Part shown: positions 1 to 7,208 of the stretch, piece after piece
Numbering within the stretch: the stretch's first letter is position 1
Layout: each line of letters begins with the position of its first letter
Source: Pseudomonadota bacterium
GTDB lineage: Bacteria; Pseudomonadota; Gammaproteobacteria; Burkholderiales; Burkholderiaceae_B
Length of the DNA stretch: 29,206 nt
Assembly (NCBI GenBank): GCA_023439305.1
Contig: JAEXOO010000049.1
Location: forward strand, 1-29,206
Reading direction: 5' to 3'
Position numbers and translations under genes: made by a program
The notes under the pieces: generated by a model
Told to the model about the DNA's origin: nothing
The model's database searches: none
Seen by the model: only the letters and a program-made list of their open reading frames with translations

Positions 1-155
1 ATGCCCGCGTGGACCGCCATGCGCTGGCATTGCGCGCCGGCCTGACGCTGCAGGCCTCCGAGCGTCTGCGCCTGGGCGTGTCGGCCGGCACCCGCCTGCT
101 GGGCAACAGCCGCGCCGATGTCAGCGGCAATGTGTCGCTGAACTGGGCGTTTTAA
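1..155 (+). CDS. Autotransporter beta-barrel protein, C-terminal end (partial)
   Basis: The open frame enters from the left edge (codons begin at base 3) and stops with TAA at 153-155, giving about 50 residues. They alternate polar and hydrophobic positions (LALRAGLTLQAS, LRLGVSAGTRLLG) and end in NVSLNWAF. A final strand with a terminal aromatic residue is the usual signature for BAM-dependent insertion of an outer-membrane barrel, and the short repeated strands fit the barrel of a type V autotransporter. The passenger domain lies outside the window, so substrate and function cannot be told. A TonB-dependent receptor, which would suit the neighbouring FecR, is an alternative because such receptors also end in F, but the strand pattern looks more like an autotransporter. 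Confidence 0.6.
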   Translation, partial: ARVDRHALALRAGLTLQASERLRLGVSAGTRLLGNSRADVSGNVSLNWAF

Positions 156-188
156 GCACAACAGAAAACCCTGACGCTGAAAAGCAAG

Positions 189-211
189 AGGCCGACAGTC
201 AGTCGGCCTCG
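189..211 (-). terminator. Intrinsic terminator after fecR-like gene
   Basis: Perfect 9-bp arms GAGGCCGAC and GTCGGCCTC are separated by AGTCA. Read on the minus strand the stem is followed by TTGCTTTTC, so it most likely ends the fecR-like transcript and overlaps its last codons. On the plus strand the following bases are G-rich, so it is a weaker stop for the autotransporter gene. Confidence 0.65.
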
Positions 212-945
212 GGGGGAGAAATGGGGGCGGGTTGCACCCGCCTCATGCCGGCCCAACGATCGACGTCCACATGCTGGCCTGGAATCAGCACCCGAACCTG
301 ACGCCGCCACCACGTGCCTCCGGTGACCTCCAACGAGCCCGATTCGACTTGGAAACGGGCCATATTGCCGTCCAGATCAACACGAAACTGAGCCGTGGAA
401 GCATTGGCCTGTGCAAAGCCGGTCTGAACCTCCAGAGGACGCTGCTCCTGTCCTTTCACGTTGAAGGACACGCTGCCGCGCACTATCTGCACTTCCTGCG
501 AATGAGCATAGACCCGGACCCGGATTTCAGAGTCCGGCTCCAGCCGAACCAGGGCGTCATCCCGCAAACGATGTTCCAGCACCTGTGCAGTCGAGCGCAC
601 GTAGTCATCCTGGATAAGGCTGTCGGGCCATAACCAAGCGGCCGCAAGCAACGCGATTGCCGCGACAGCGCCAACAAGCAAGCGACGACGACGAGGCGTC
701 TGCACCTGGCCGATACGAGGCAGCAAGCGCCGCAACTCGTGCTCTGGCGCATCCAGGCTGGCGTCGCAAAAATAGCAGATATAGCGGTAACACCGCTCGT
801 GCTCAGGATTGGCTCGACGCCAATCCTCAAATTCCCGCAGCTCCGCCGCAGTGGCTTCGCCGGAGTTCAGGCGAGTGAACCAATAGGCCGCTTGAGCCTG
901 CGTCTGGTCCAAAAACTCCCCTTGATGTGTACCCATGGCAGTCAC
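199..945 (-). CDS. FecR-family anti-sigma factor / sigma regulator
   Basis: The 248-residue protein has the FecR layout. A cytoplasmic N-terminal segment of DUF4880 type carries the pattern AAYWFTRLNSGEAT followed by FEDWRRANPEHERCY (residues 20-52). A basic stretch RRRRLL then leads into one membrane helix at about residues 88-106, and a periplasmic FecR domain occupies about 115-240. Such proteins relay a signal from a TonB-dependent outer-membrane receptor to an ECF sigma factor of the FecI type, usually for iron-siderophore uptake. The GTG at 945 shares its G with an upstream TAG (TAGTG), an arrangement typical of coupled fecI-fecR pairs; ATG at 936 is the alternative start. No intact fecI or receptor gene is present beside it, so the gene appears orphaned here. 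Confidence 0.85.
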   Translation of the reverse strand: MTAMGTHQGEFLDQTQAQAAYWFTRLNSGEATAAELREFEDWRRANPEHERCYRYICYFCDASLDAPEHELRRLLPRIGQVQTPRRRRLLVGAVAAIALLAAAWLWPDSLIQDDYVRSTAQVLEHRLRDDALVRLEPDSEIRVRVYAHSQEVQIVRGSVSFNVKGQEQRPLEVQTGFAQANASTAQFRVDLDGNMARFQVESGSLEVTGGTWWRRQVRVLIPGQHVDVDRWAGMRRVQPAPISPPEAD

Positions 946-1010
946 TAGCCCCGTTCGATGACGCCCAGCCGTTGGATGATCGCGATGCCGCGAAGAACAC
1001 GCGGCCCGAC
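945..1010 (-). pseudogene. Possible 3' remnant of a fecI-type sigma gene
   Basis: A short GC-rich minus frame ends with the TAG that overlaps the GTG start of the fecR-like gene. It reads VGPRVLRGIAIIQRLGVIERG and the end resembles the helix-turn-helix text IAxRLGVxER of sigma region 4. Beyond about 1010 the DNA becomes AT-rich and the frame closes at 1037. This is where fecI would be expected, but 22 residues are too few to prove it. Chance similarity is quite possible. Confidence 0.2.
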
Positions 1011-1228
1011 GATATTGTAATTAAATAATACAGATTAGATGACCACCATTATATAGAGAGGCAATCTATTCAGACACAACTTGCAAAAACACATGGCTAC
1101 TTGAAACAACAACATTAACTCAAATTGAGAAGGGCAAGAACAAGTCAAACTTATTTATTTTCAGAAAACATCGCTTCGTTCACGCTAAACGGTATCAACT
1201 TGGACCGAAGAAATTAAACGTCGGCTTT
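1011..1228. other. AT-rich intergenic stretch without a recognisable gene
   Basis: Composition changes abruptly from GC-rich to strongly AT-rich near 1010 and back near 1215. No ORF, tRNA or inverted repeat stands out. It may hold the promoter of the fecR-like gene (several AT-rich -10-like hexamers) or be leftover transferred DNA. Confidence 0.3.
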
Positions 1229-2263
1229 CTACAAATCCGATAGCAATTCGCCTGTCAACAAATCATGGATCTGACGCGCAGCCGCCGAACTTTCCGAATC
1301 GCTCGAATCCTCCTCGATTTTTTGCATCTGCAAGGCCATGGGCCAATCCGGATGCAAACGATAATTAGGCGTCGACACCTCTGTCCCTGCCGCATACGCA
1401 TTCCCGCCCACGACCGCCGGCTCCGCCAGGCGTGCCTGAGACACCTGAAGAAGCCGGCGCTGATCGTCCACGGCCAGAAAAGCATGCTCCAGGGTCAGAC
1501 CGGACACAGACAGGCGCAAGCCATCCCGTTCAACCCGCACCCGCCAGCGATCAGCATCATGTTCTCCATTGGTATAGGCCGAGCCGCCCACGACGGCCTG
1601 CACCAACGTTCCGACCGGCAACTCGATCGACAGATCTCGAGCCTGCTCGCGATTCGTCCCCGAAGCCAGCGGGCTCCACCCCCGCACGATATTCCCGCCC
1701 GCCAGGACGCAACTCTCCAAACGAAAGCCACTGTCCTGGCCGGACACAGCCTGCATCTCCACCGTCTCGTGCGCGCTGCAGTGCCAGCCTTCGATCTGGC
1801 TATCGGCCGCCAGCCTCACGCGCCAGGATGCATCGGGCAGATCCGGACGCGGACGCTGTAGAGAAATCACTGACGCTTCGCCCAAGGCCACCGCGTGGGG
1901 AAAGCGCGCCCAGGCCACGCTGTCAGGGTCTCCCCAGACCTCCAGCTCCAACTGCGTGCCAGCGGGCATCTGTACACCCGCCAATCGGACCTCTTGCGAC
2001 AAGGTATGCTGCCGTCGGGCCTGTTCGGCCAGACGCTCCTGCCGCAAGTCGTACATCGACCATTGCAGCAGCAGAAAACAACCTCCTGTCGCCATCAACA
2101 CGCCCATGCCGGCAAACCGGATCCATGGGCTCCGCCGAAAATGCAGGCGCCGCACTGGCTGGACCGCCAGCAGCACCCACCAGACCAGCAGGCAGAGCAA
2201 GGCGATGGGACCCGCAATCAGGAGCAGCAGAAACAAGGGAGAGAACGGCGCAACGGGAATCAT
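1229..2263 (-). CDS. Conserved-type membrane protein of unknown function, two N-terminal helices
   Basis: I do not recognise the family. The 344-residue product starts with two hydrophobic helices (about 8-33 and 47-68) joined by a basic loop (RRLHFRRSP), which predicts a cytoplasmic loop and an extracytoplasmic C-terminal domain of about 270 residues. That domain is rich in beta-type sequence. It carries a recurring GG-[NS] motif (GGNIVRGW, GGSAYTNG, GGNAYAAG) and two similar segments containing MPAGTQLELEV and LPVGTLVQAVV, so it may be built from repeated units. The tail has an acidic/serine-rich patch (EEDSSDSESS). The start ATG has only a weak GAG ribosome site. It stands alone with its own upstream gap of nearly 200 bases. 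Confidence 0.7.
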   Translation of the reverse strand: MIPVAPFSPLFLLLLIAGPIALLCLLVWWVLLAVQPVRRLHFRRSPWIRFAGMGVLMATGGCFLLLQWSMYDLRQERLAEQARRQHTLSQEVRLAGVQMPAGTQLELEVWGDPDSVAWARFPHAVALGEASVISLQRPRPDLPDASWRVRLAADSQIEGWHCSAHETVEMQAVSGQDSGFRLESCVLAGGNIVRGWSPLASGTNREQARDLSIELPVGTLVQAVVGGSAYTNGEHDADRWRVRVERDGLRLSVSGLTLEHAFLAVDDQRRLLQVSQARLAEPAVVGGNAYAAGTEVSTPNYRLHPDWPMALQMQKIEEDSSDSESSAAARQIHDLLTGELLSDL

Positions 2264-2457
2264 GAATCAGCTCAAGAAAAAACGCGTTCAGGGTAGCAGA
2301 CAGAGCAGGGAACGCTCCAATGCCTCGATCATTACCCGGACAAGCCGCCCGAGAGCGGAGATGGAACATTAAACCCTGCCTATAATGGCGACCATCGAAA
2401 ATCAGGATGTGCCCTCGGGCGTGCCTGAACTGATTCCGATCTCTGACCGAGCTTTAT

Positions 2458-3048
2458 TTGAATTCATTCCACCTGCATTGGCGCATTGCTGCCGGCACGG
2501 CCCTGGGCTTCATCTTGTTTACGGGGCTGAACCAATTGCTCTTCCAAGCGTTTGAGCATACGCGCGGCATAGACTGGATCTATCTGCCCGCCGGCGTACG
2601 CCTGTTATGCACCTTGCTTTTCGGCTTCACCGGCACCCTGGGCTTGTTTCTGGGCTCGCTCGTCACCAGTTTTTTTTACTATTTCCCCGATGCCCCGGTC
2701 CGCGCGCTGGCCGGCAGCCTGGTCTCGGCGCTCGCTCCGTATCTAGCCTACATCCTGGCCCAGAACACCATGCGCCTGCGGCCCTCGCTCAGCAACCTGA
2801 CGGCGCGCAAACTGCTGGCCTGTGCGTTGCTCTATGCCGCCTGCAATGCACTGCTGCATTTGCTGTGGTTCGTCATTACGAAAGAGGCAGGGCCGCATCC
2901 TGTGCACAGCACACTGATCATGTTTACCGGCGATCTGCTCGGCTCACTGCTCGTGGTCTACCTGTTCAAACATCTTTTATCCATCGCGCGCCGCTACCGG
3001 CGTTTGCGCCGGCGCGGCCATTCGCCTCTCTCACGCCGGCTGGACTGA
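2458..3048 (+). CDS. Polytopic membrane protein, MASE1-like topology
   Basis: The 196-residue protein has about five hydrophobic helices: residues 9-27, 42-60, 62-80 or so, 82-101, 117-138 and 153-172, with some ambiguity. It ends in a very basic tail (RRYRRLRRRGH). The motif IDWIYLPAGVRLL is typical of small integral membrane proteins related to the MASE1 sensory membrane domain, but no output domain follows, so it is either a stand-alone sensor/transport module or simply an uncharacterised protein. The frame has no ATG near its beginning. TTG at 2458 is the earliest good start after the in-frame TGA at 2431, and the ribosome site is poor. A TATAAT at 2381-2386 could be its -10 box. The last 18 bases overlap the convergent phzF-like gene tail to tail. 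Confidence 0.6.
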   Translation: MNSFHLHWRIAAGTALGFILFTGLNQLLFQAFEHTRGIDWIYLPAGVRLLCTLLFGFTGTLGLFLGSLVTSFFYYFPDAPVRALAGSLVSALAPYLAYILAQNTMRLRPSLSNLTARKLLACALLYAACNALLHLLWFVITKEAGPHPVHSTLIMFTGDLLGSLLVVYLFKHLLSIARRYRRLRRRGHSPLSRRLD

Positions 3049-3834
3049 AGGCAGGGTAATCGTCCCTTCCAGATAAAAAACAGCCTGGCCTCGCAAGGCG
3101 ACCCGATCGCCACGCAGATGGCAATCCAGCACGCCTCCGCGCGCCGATGCCTGATACGCCAGCAGACGATCCTTACCCAGACGCGGCGCCCAATACGGCA
3201 TCAGGGCGCAATGCGCCGAGCCGGTGACCGGATCTTCATCAATACCATGGCCTGGCGCAAAAAAGCGACTGACGAAGTCGAAGCGGCCGCTGCCTGGCGC
3301 GGTCACAATGCAGGCTTCACGCCCGCTTTGCAACAAGGCTCGCATGTCCGGCTGCACATCACGCACCTGGGCTTCGGACTCCAGCACCGCCATGCAAGTG
3401 AAGTCATTGGCCCACAACTCCAGCGGCTGCACGCCCAAAGCCTGAGCCAGGATCGGATCGTCCGGCACGCGGGTGGCTGGGCGGGCAGGGAAGTCCAATA
3501 TGTAATCACCCTGCTCGCGCCGGACAGTCAAGGGGCCGCTCAGGGTGTGGAACACCACCCGATCGTCCTGCGGGCGCAAGCGCTCCAGCACCACGGCGGC
3601 GCTGGCCAGGGTGGCATGCCCGCACAAGGGCACTTCCACCGCCGGAGTAAACCAGCGCAGATGATAATCCGCGCCCTGGGGCACGATGAAGGCCGTCTCA
3701 GCCAGGTTGTTTTCCTGTGCAATGGCCTGCATGAGTGTGTCTTGCGGAAAAGCATCCATAGGCACAATCGCCGCTGGATTGCCGCCGAACAAGGTATCGG
3801 TAAAAGCATCGACTTGATAAATAGGCAAACGCAT
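3031..3834 (-). CDS. PhzF-family isomerase/epimerase-like protein
   Basis: The start at 3834 (MRLPIYQVDAFTD) is chosen because it matches the usual family start and is preceded by GGGAG at good spacing; a longer frame reaching 3921 would run over the terminator of the next gene. The 267-residue product shows the family hallmarks: FGGNPAAIV near residue 16, ENNLAETAFI near 40 including the conserved glutamate, LRWFTPAVEVPLCGHATLA around 60-78, and the C-terminal DEDPVTGSAHCAL. PhzF proteins fold as two pseudo-symmetric halves related to diaminopimelate epimerase, with a glutamate acting as acid/base. Only a few members have known substrates. Without phenazine genes nearby, the substrate here is unknown. 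Confidence 0.88.
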   Translation of the reverse strand: MRLPIYQVDAFTDTLFGGNPAAIVPMDAFPQDTLMQAIAQENNLAETAFIVPQGADYHLRWFTPAVEVPLCGHATLASAAVVLERLRPQDDRVVFHTLSGPLTVRREQGDYILDFPARPATRVPDDPILAQALGVQPLELWANDFTCMAVLESEAQVRDVQPDMRALLQSGREACIVTAPGSGRFDFVSRFFAPGHGIDEDPVTGSAHCALMPYWAPRLGKDRLLAYQASARGGVLDCHLRGDRVALRGQAVFYLEGTITLPSVQPA

Positions 3835-3887
3835 CGCAACTCCCGCACAGAACAAGGAAAGGGCCAAGCAAGCAGTATATAAAAGAA

Positions 3888-3910
3888 AACCGCCCCTACC
3901 AGGGGCGGTT
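3888..3910 (-). terminator. Intrinsic terminator after the GlcG/HbpS-like gene
   Basis: Perfect 10-bp arms AACCGCCCCT and AGGGGCGGTT flank a 3-base loop. On the minus strand the stem runs into TTCTTTT. It separates the GlcG-like transcript from the phzF-like gene, which therefore needs its own promoter or read-through. Confidence 0.9.
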
Positions 3911-3931
3911 CGTCGATCCAAAAGGATACGC

Positions 3932-4417
3932 TTATTTCAGATCGGCCTTCAGTGTCTCCAAAGCGGCCACGGCGCACGCTTCGTCCAGATGACCGCCTGG
4001 GGCGCCGCCCACGCCGATGGCGCCTATCGTGTCATTGCCTGCCTTGACCGGTACGCCGCCGCCCAGTAGCAGAAAGCCCTGGATGTCGCCCAGATTGGCA
4101 GCGCCGGCGTTCTTCTGCGATCCCTCCAGCATAGCGCTGGTCAGGCTGCGGGCGGAAGCGGACGTATAGGCTTTGTCGATGCTGGCATTCACCGTATGCG
4201 GGCCGGCCTGATCGGCGCGCTGGAGGGCGCGCAGCACGCCGGCGCGGTCAACCACAGCCGCCGACACGTTGTAACCTTTGGCCGAACATTGCTTGACGGT
4301 TTCGGCGGCCAGACGATTGGCCAGGTCCAGGGAGATGTTTTTCTCGGTCAGCACACCCTGGGCCTGGGCGGCGCCAGCGACGAACAGCAAAGCCATCAGA
4401 AGGGAAGAGCGCAACAT
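3932..4417 (-). CDS. Secreted GlcG/HbpS-family haem-binding protein (DUF336)
   Basis: Start ATG at 4417 is preferred over 4432 because GGAG lies 9 bases upstream and it begins directly with a signal peptide (MLRSSLLMALLFVAGAAQAQ, cleavage probably after AQA). The mature part of about 140 residues carries the GlcG/HbpS signatures: LTEKNISLDLANRLA, a central SAAVVDRAGVLRAL strand, DKAYTSASAR, and the glycine-rich LLLGGGVPVKAGNDTIGAIGVGGAPGG followed by DEACA. Family members bind haem or small organic acids; the Streptomyces HbpS is a secreted haem sensor that works through a two-component system. It lies 109 bases downstream of a kinase/LuxR-type regulator pair on the same strand and ends in its own terminator. 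The link to that pair is an inference from order. Confidence 0.88.
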   Translation of the reverse strand: MLRSSLLMALLFVAGAAQAQGVLTEKNISLDLANRLAAETVKQCSAKGYNVSAAVVDRAGVLRALQRADQAGPHTVNASIDKAYTSASARSLTSAMLEGSQKNAGAANLGDIQGFLLLGGGVPVKAGNDTIGAIGVGGAPGGHLDEACAVAALETLKADLK

Positions 4418-4467
4418 AGCAGTAATCTCCATTAATCGTTTCCGACACCGTTGTCGGCATGAGAAAA

Positions 4468-4473
4468 CTATAC
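4468..4473 (-). promoter_or_regulatory. Possible -10 box of the GlcG/HbpS-like gene
   Basis: Minus-strand TATAGT lies about 50 bases before the ATG. No good -35 hexamer is visible, which would suit an activator-dependent promoter. A small palindrome CCGACA/TGTCGG (4442-4457) lies in the leader. Confidence 0.35.
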
Positions 4474-4514
4474 CGGCGGCGCCCGTTCGGCACTATTCGG
4501 GCGCTTACCCTCGC

Positions 4515-4536
4515 CTCTACGTAGTTTTACGGAGAG
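4515..4536. promoter_or_regulatory. Inverted repeat, candidate operator of the LuxR-type regulator
   Basis: Arms CTCTACGTA and TACGGAGAG with a 4-base spacer match at 8 of 9 positions. The repeat overlaps the stop codon of the response-regulator gene. It is not an intrinsic terminator because no T-run follows on either strand. Its centre is about 64 bases upstream of the start point expected from the -10 box of the GlcG/HbpS-like gene, a usual position for an activator. Confidence 0.4.
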
Positions 4537-5165
4537 ACGTCCACCAAGCTGGCGTAATGCCGGATCAGGTGGGCCAGAGTATCGACCTGCAGTTTGGCAA
4601 ACAGATTGGCGCGATGCGTTTCAACCGTGCGGGGCGACAGGGTCAGCGCCCGGCCAATCTCCTTGTTGGTCAGACCCTCGACTATCAGAGCCAGCACGTC
4701 ACGCTCGCGCTCGGATAGGCTGGCATAGCGCTCGCGCGCCCACTGGTCGGCTGCGAGCCGTTCACGACGGCGCACATGCTGACGCACCGCCTGCTGCACC
4801 GTGTCCAGCAGCACATCATCGCTGACCGGTTTTTCCAGGAACTCGACGGCGCCCGCCTTGAAGGCGCGCCGGCACATGTCCACGGTGCCATGTCCGGTCA
4901 GAAGAATGATGGGCTGGTCCACACCTTGTTCGACCAAGGTATCGAGCAAGGTCAACCCGCTGATGCCAGGCATGCGCACATCCAGAATCAACGCCCCGAT
5001 CGCCTGCCGGTCAAAGGATTCCAGGAACTGCTGCGGGTCTGCCCAGGTCTGCACCCGCAGCCCGACCGTACTGATCAGCAAGGACAAGCTTTGCCGCACG
5101 GCAGCGTCATCATCCAGCAGATGAATCAGGGGCGACAGACTGGAGCCGTTTTCGGTCTGGTTCAT
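4527..5165 (-). CDS. Two-component response regulator, FixJ/LuxR type
   Basis: The 212-residue protein has a receiver domain (about 12-125) with acidic residues D18-D20, phospho-acceptor D62 in ALILDVRMPG, T90 in LLTGHG and K112 in EKP. A C-terminal LuxR-type helix-turn-helix (about 148-205) contains LSERERDVLALIVEGLTNKEIG and SPRTVETHRANLFAKL. This is the FixJ/NarL-like architecture of DNA-binding activators. The ATG overlaps the kinase stop by four bases (ATGA), so the two are translationally coupled. Regulators of this type paired with kinases of the AHELNQPL type control C4-dicarboxylate, oxygen or alcohol responses in various proteobacteria; which signal applies here is unknown. A likely target is the adjacent GlcG/HbpS-like gene. 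Confidence 0.92.
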   Translation of the reverse strand: MNQTENGSSLSPLIHLLDDDAAVRQSLSLLISTVGLRVQTWADPQQFLESFDRQAIGALILDVRMPGISGLTLLDTLVEQGVDQPIILLTGHGTVDMCRRAFKAGAVEFLEKPVSDDVLLDTVQQAVRQHVRRRERLAADQWARERYASLSERERDVLALIVEGLTNKEIGRALTLSPRTVETHRANLFAKLQVDTLAHLIRHYASLVDVSP

Positions 5166-6628
5166 GTTACGTCTTCGTCCACTCGTTGCAGTTCCAGCGC
5201 AAACACGGCCCCCCCCATGGGGTCGTTGAACGCCGTCAAGCCGCCGCCCATGGCCTGGGCCAGCGACTCGCTCAGACTCAAGCCCAGGCCCAGCCCGTCA
5301 GAGCGCGTCGTGAAAAACGGCTCGAATACACGATCCAGATGGTGTGGATCTATTCCCGGGCCATTGTCACGCACCGTCAGCACCACGCGTCCTTGCCGCG
5401 GCAGCACCTCCAGCCAGATGCGCGGGCTGCTGATCTGGGCGGCGCTCAAGGCGGAAACGGCATTATTGAGCAGATTATGAATGATTTGTCCTAATGCCAC
5501 TGGCTCGCCGACGACATCGACATCGTGGGGGGGAAGGCGCTTTTCCAAGGTAATGCCGTGCCGCTCCAATTCAGGCATCAGCAAGTGCACGGATTCATCC
5601 AGGATCTGGGTCAACGACACCGGGTGGCATTGGTCGGCCAGACCGCTTTCACGCAGACTGTGGCGCAGGCGCGTCAGCACGCTGGCCGCACGCTTGATCT
5701 GCTCCACCGAATGCGCCATGGCCTCGCGCGCGGGTTCCAGATCAGGGGGATCTTCCTGCAGCAGGCGCAGGCTGGCTTGGGTATTGGCCAATACGGAGGT
5801 CAAAGGCTGGTTCAATTCATGCGCCAGGCCCGCAGCCATTTCGCCCAATGAGTTCAAACGGGCCACCTGACCGATGCGCAGCAGCTCCTGAGCGCGCAAG
5901 GTCTGCTCGCGCTGCTTGCGCACATAGATGACCAGCATGACCAGCAAGGCACTGCCCAGCGAAAACAGCGCCGCCTGCCCCCAAGGCAGGTCGGAATAGC
6001 TCACGATGCGGCGCGTATGCAATTGAAAAGGCTGGCTATTGGAGGCCAGCGTCTTGCCGGACTGAAACACCACAGGTCCGGCATGATCCTGCCCAGGGCT
6101 GATCACCCATTGCTGATCCTGCCACTCCAGCACCACTCGCACCGGACTGCCATTGCGCCGAAACGGCCACTCGTCCCAGGCGATAGCGGCATTCAGGTCC
6201 AGCAGCACGGCAAAGCTGGCCGGATGCGCCGCCACCAGCAGAACATATCGCCCCTGCGCCAGCCGCACATCCGTCAATACGGCGCGCTCGGCCTTCAGGG
6301 ATTGCAATTGGGCCTGCTGCCACTGGGGATTGGCCCATGGGATGTCGCTTTCTTCGCGATAGATCGCCATGACCTGGGGGAACATAGCCTCCAGCGTTCC
6401 CAGCCGTTCAATGCGCTGCACGGGCGGCTGCAACAGAGCCAGCATCTGCAAAATGGCGTCATGCTGGGCCAGACGCTGTCCCAAGAGCCGATAGGCAATA
6501 TTGCTCTGCACCGTAAATGCGTCCTGCTGGCGCGCCAGTTCGGCGCGCGTCAGCACGATGGCGCCGGCCAGCGACAGGCCGAGCCAAATCAAAAAACCAT
6601 ACAGAAAGGTACGATGGCGCGATTTCAT
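5162..6628 (-). CDS. Membrane sensor histidine kinase (DctB/FixL-like transmitter)
   Basis: The 488-residue kinase has helix 1 at about 8-27, an extracytoplasmic sensor of about 190 residues, and helix 2 at about 218-236. The transmitter contains H-box AHELNQPL (phospho-acceptor H270), N-box HNLLNNA (384-390), G1 DNGPGID (421-427), F-box FEPFFTT (435-441) and G2 GLGLGLS (445-451), so all catalytic motifs are intact. The H-box type is shared with DctB, DctS and FixL kinases. The sensor domain shows no motif I can name. It lies first in an operon with the regulator. No Shine-Dalgarno sequence precedes ATG 6628; a three-codon reading frame (ATG CAC CCA TGA) overlaps that start, which may be accidental. 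Confidence 0.93.
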   Translation of the reverse strand: MKSRHRTFLYGFLIWLGLSLAGAIVLTRAELARQQDAFTVQSNIAYRLLGQRLAQHDAILQMLALLQPPVQRIERLGTLEAMFPQVMAIYREESDIPWANPQWQQAQLQSLKAERAVLTDVRLAQGRYVLLVAAHPASFAVLLDLNAAIAWDEWPFRRNGSPVRVVLEWQDQQWVISPGQDHAGPVVFQSGKTLASNSQPFQLHTRRIVSYSDLPWGQAALFSLGSALLVMLVIYVRKQREQTLRAQELLRIGQVARLNSLGEMAAGLAHELNQPLTSVLANTQASLRLLQEDPPDLEPAREAMAHSVEQIKRAASVLTRLRHSLRESGLADQCHPVSLTQILDESVHLLMPELERHGITLEKRLPPHDVDVVGEPVALGQIIHNLLNNAVSALSAAQISSPRIWLEVLPRQGRVVLTVRDNGPGIDPHHLDRVFEPFFTTRSDGLGLGLSLSESLAQAMGGGLTAFNDPMGGAVFALELQRVDEDVT

Positions 6629-6745
6629 GGGTGCATTTTGAGGACGGGAAGGAGACAGGTAAATAGGCCGACTGGTCGATAAAACCAGGCTTCTCTATAT
6701 TAATCAATGTCCTTGCCGCCCAAAGGCAGCCCTCTGGCAAAAAAG

Positions 6746-6770
6746 AGCCGGCCTTTAAAAGCGGCCGGCT
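6746..6770 (-). terminator. Intrinsic terminator after winged-helix gene
   Basis: Arms AGCCGGCC and GGCCGGCT enclose a 9-base loop, and the minus strand continues CTTTTTTG. It insulates the kinase operon from the regulator gene upstream of it. Confidence 0.88.
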
Positions 6771-6788
6771 TTTCTGCGCGCAGCGCCA

Positions 6789-7142
6789 TTAGACGTTGGC
6801 CGCTTCCAGCAAACAGGCCGAGAGGCGGTCGAAATGCAGCAGGGCCGCCTGGCTCAGGTCCACTTGCTTGCGCCGCGTGTCTTCCGTGTCGCTTAAGACA
6901 ATCCAGCCCTTTTCACGCATGGATTTCAGACGAGTATGAATGGTCGCGGGCGAACCCAGGCGATCCACCGCCATGACGTCACGCACGGAAAGACGCAAGG
7001 ATTCTCTGGAGGCCTTGGCCACAAGCGTCAGAATCCGCTCCTCCAGCGGGTCCAAGGCCGGCAAGGAGGGCAAATTGTGCAGCGCATCGGCAAGCTGCAG
7101 AAAGCGCATGTAGATATCAGCAGGTCTGGTGGCAAATTTCAT
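6789..7142 (-). CDS. Small winged-helix (MarR-like) transcriptional regulator
   Basis: The 117-residue protein is nearly all one DNA-binding domain. LDPLEERILTLVAKAS (about 30-45) begins the fold, SVRDVMAVDRLGSPATIHTRLKSMREKGW (about 52-80) reads as helix-turn-helix with recognition helix, and VLSDTEDTRRKQVDLS (about 82-97) is the wing. This matches short MarR/winged-helix proteins common in Burkholderiales. No ligand or redox cysteine site is visible. It is monocistronic with its own terminator. The inverted repeats at its start codon suggest self-regulation. Targets are unknown. Confidence 0.8.
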   Translation of the reverse strand: MKFATRPADIYMRFLQLADALHNLPSLPALDPLEERILTLVAKASRESLRLSVRDVMAVDRLGSPATIHTRLKSMREKGWIVLSDTEDTRRKQVDLSQAALLHFDRLSACLLEAANV

Positions 7143-7208
7143 AACAAAATCGTTATTCCTTTGACGTCGCTACCGCAGTGACATTTCTAGAAATAAGTTC
7201 TGGTTATT
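7141..7208. promoter_or_regulatory. Two GTTAT-type inverted repeats, possible self-operator
   Basis: ATAAC-N6-GTTAT (7141-7156) overlaps the start codon of the winged-helix gene. A related AATAA-N7-TTATT (7192-7208) lies 36 bases further upstream, and both share the half-site GTTATT. The spacing suits a small dimeric winged-helix repressor. This is pattern evidence only. Confidence 0.3.

Noticed and set aside
1432..2265. 277-codon plus-strand frame
   Set aside because: Proline/arginine-rich shadow of the minus-strand membrane protein gene.
6617..6640. Three-codon leader frame overlapping the kinase start
   Set aside because: Too short to judge; the ATGA overlap can arise by chance.
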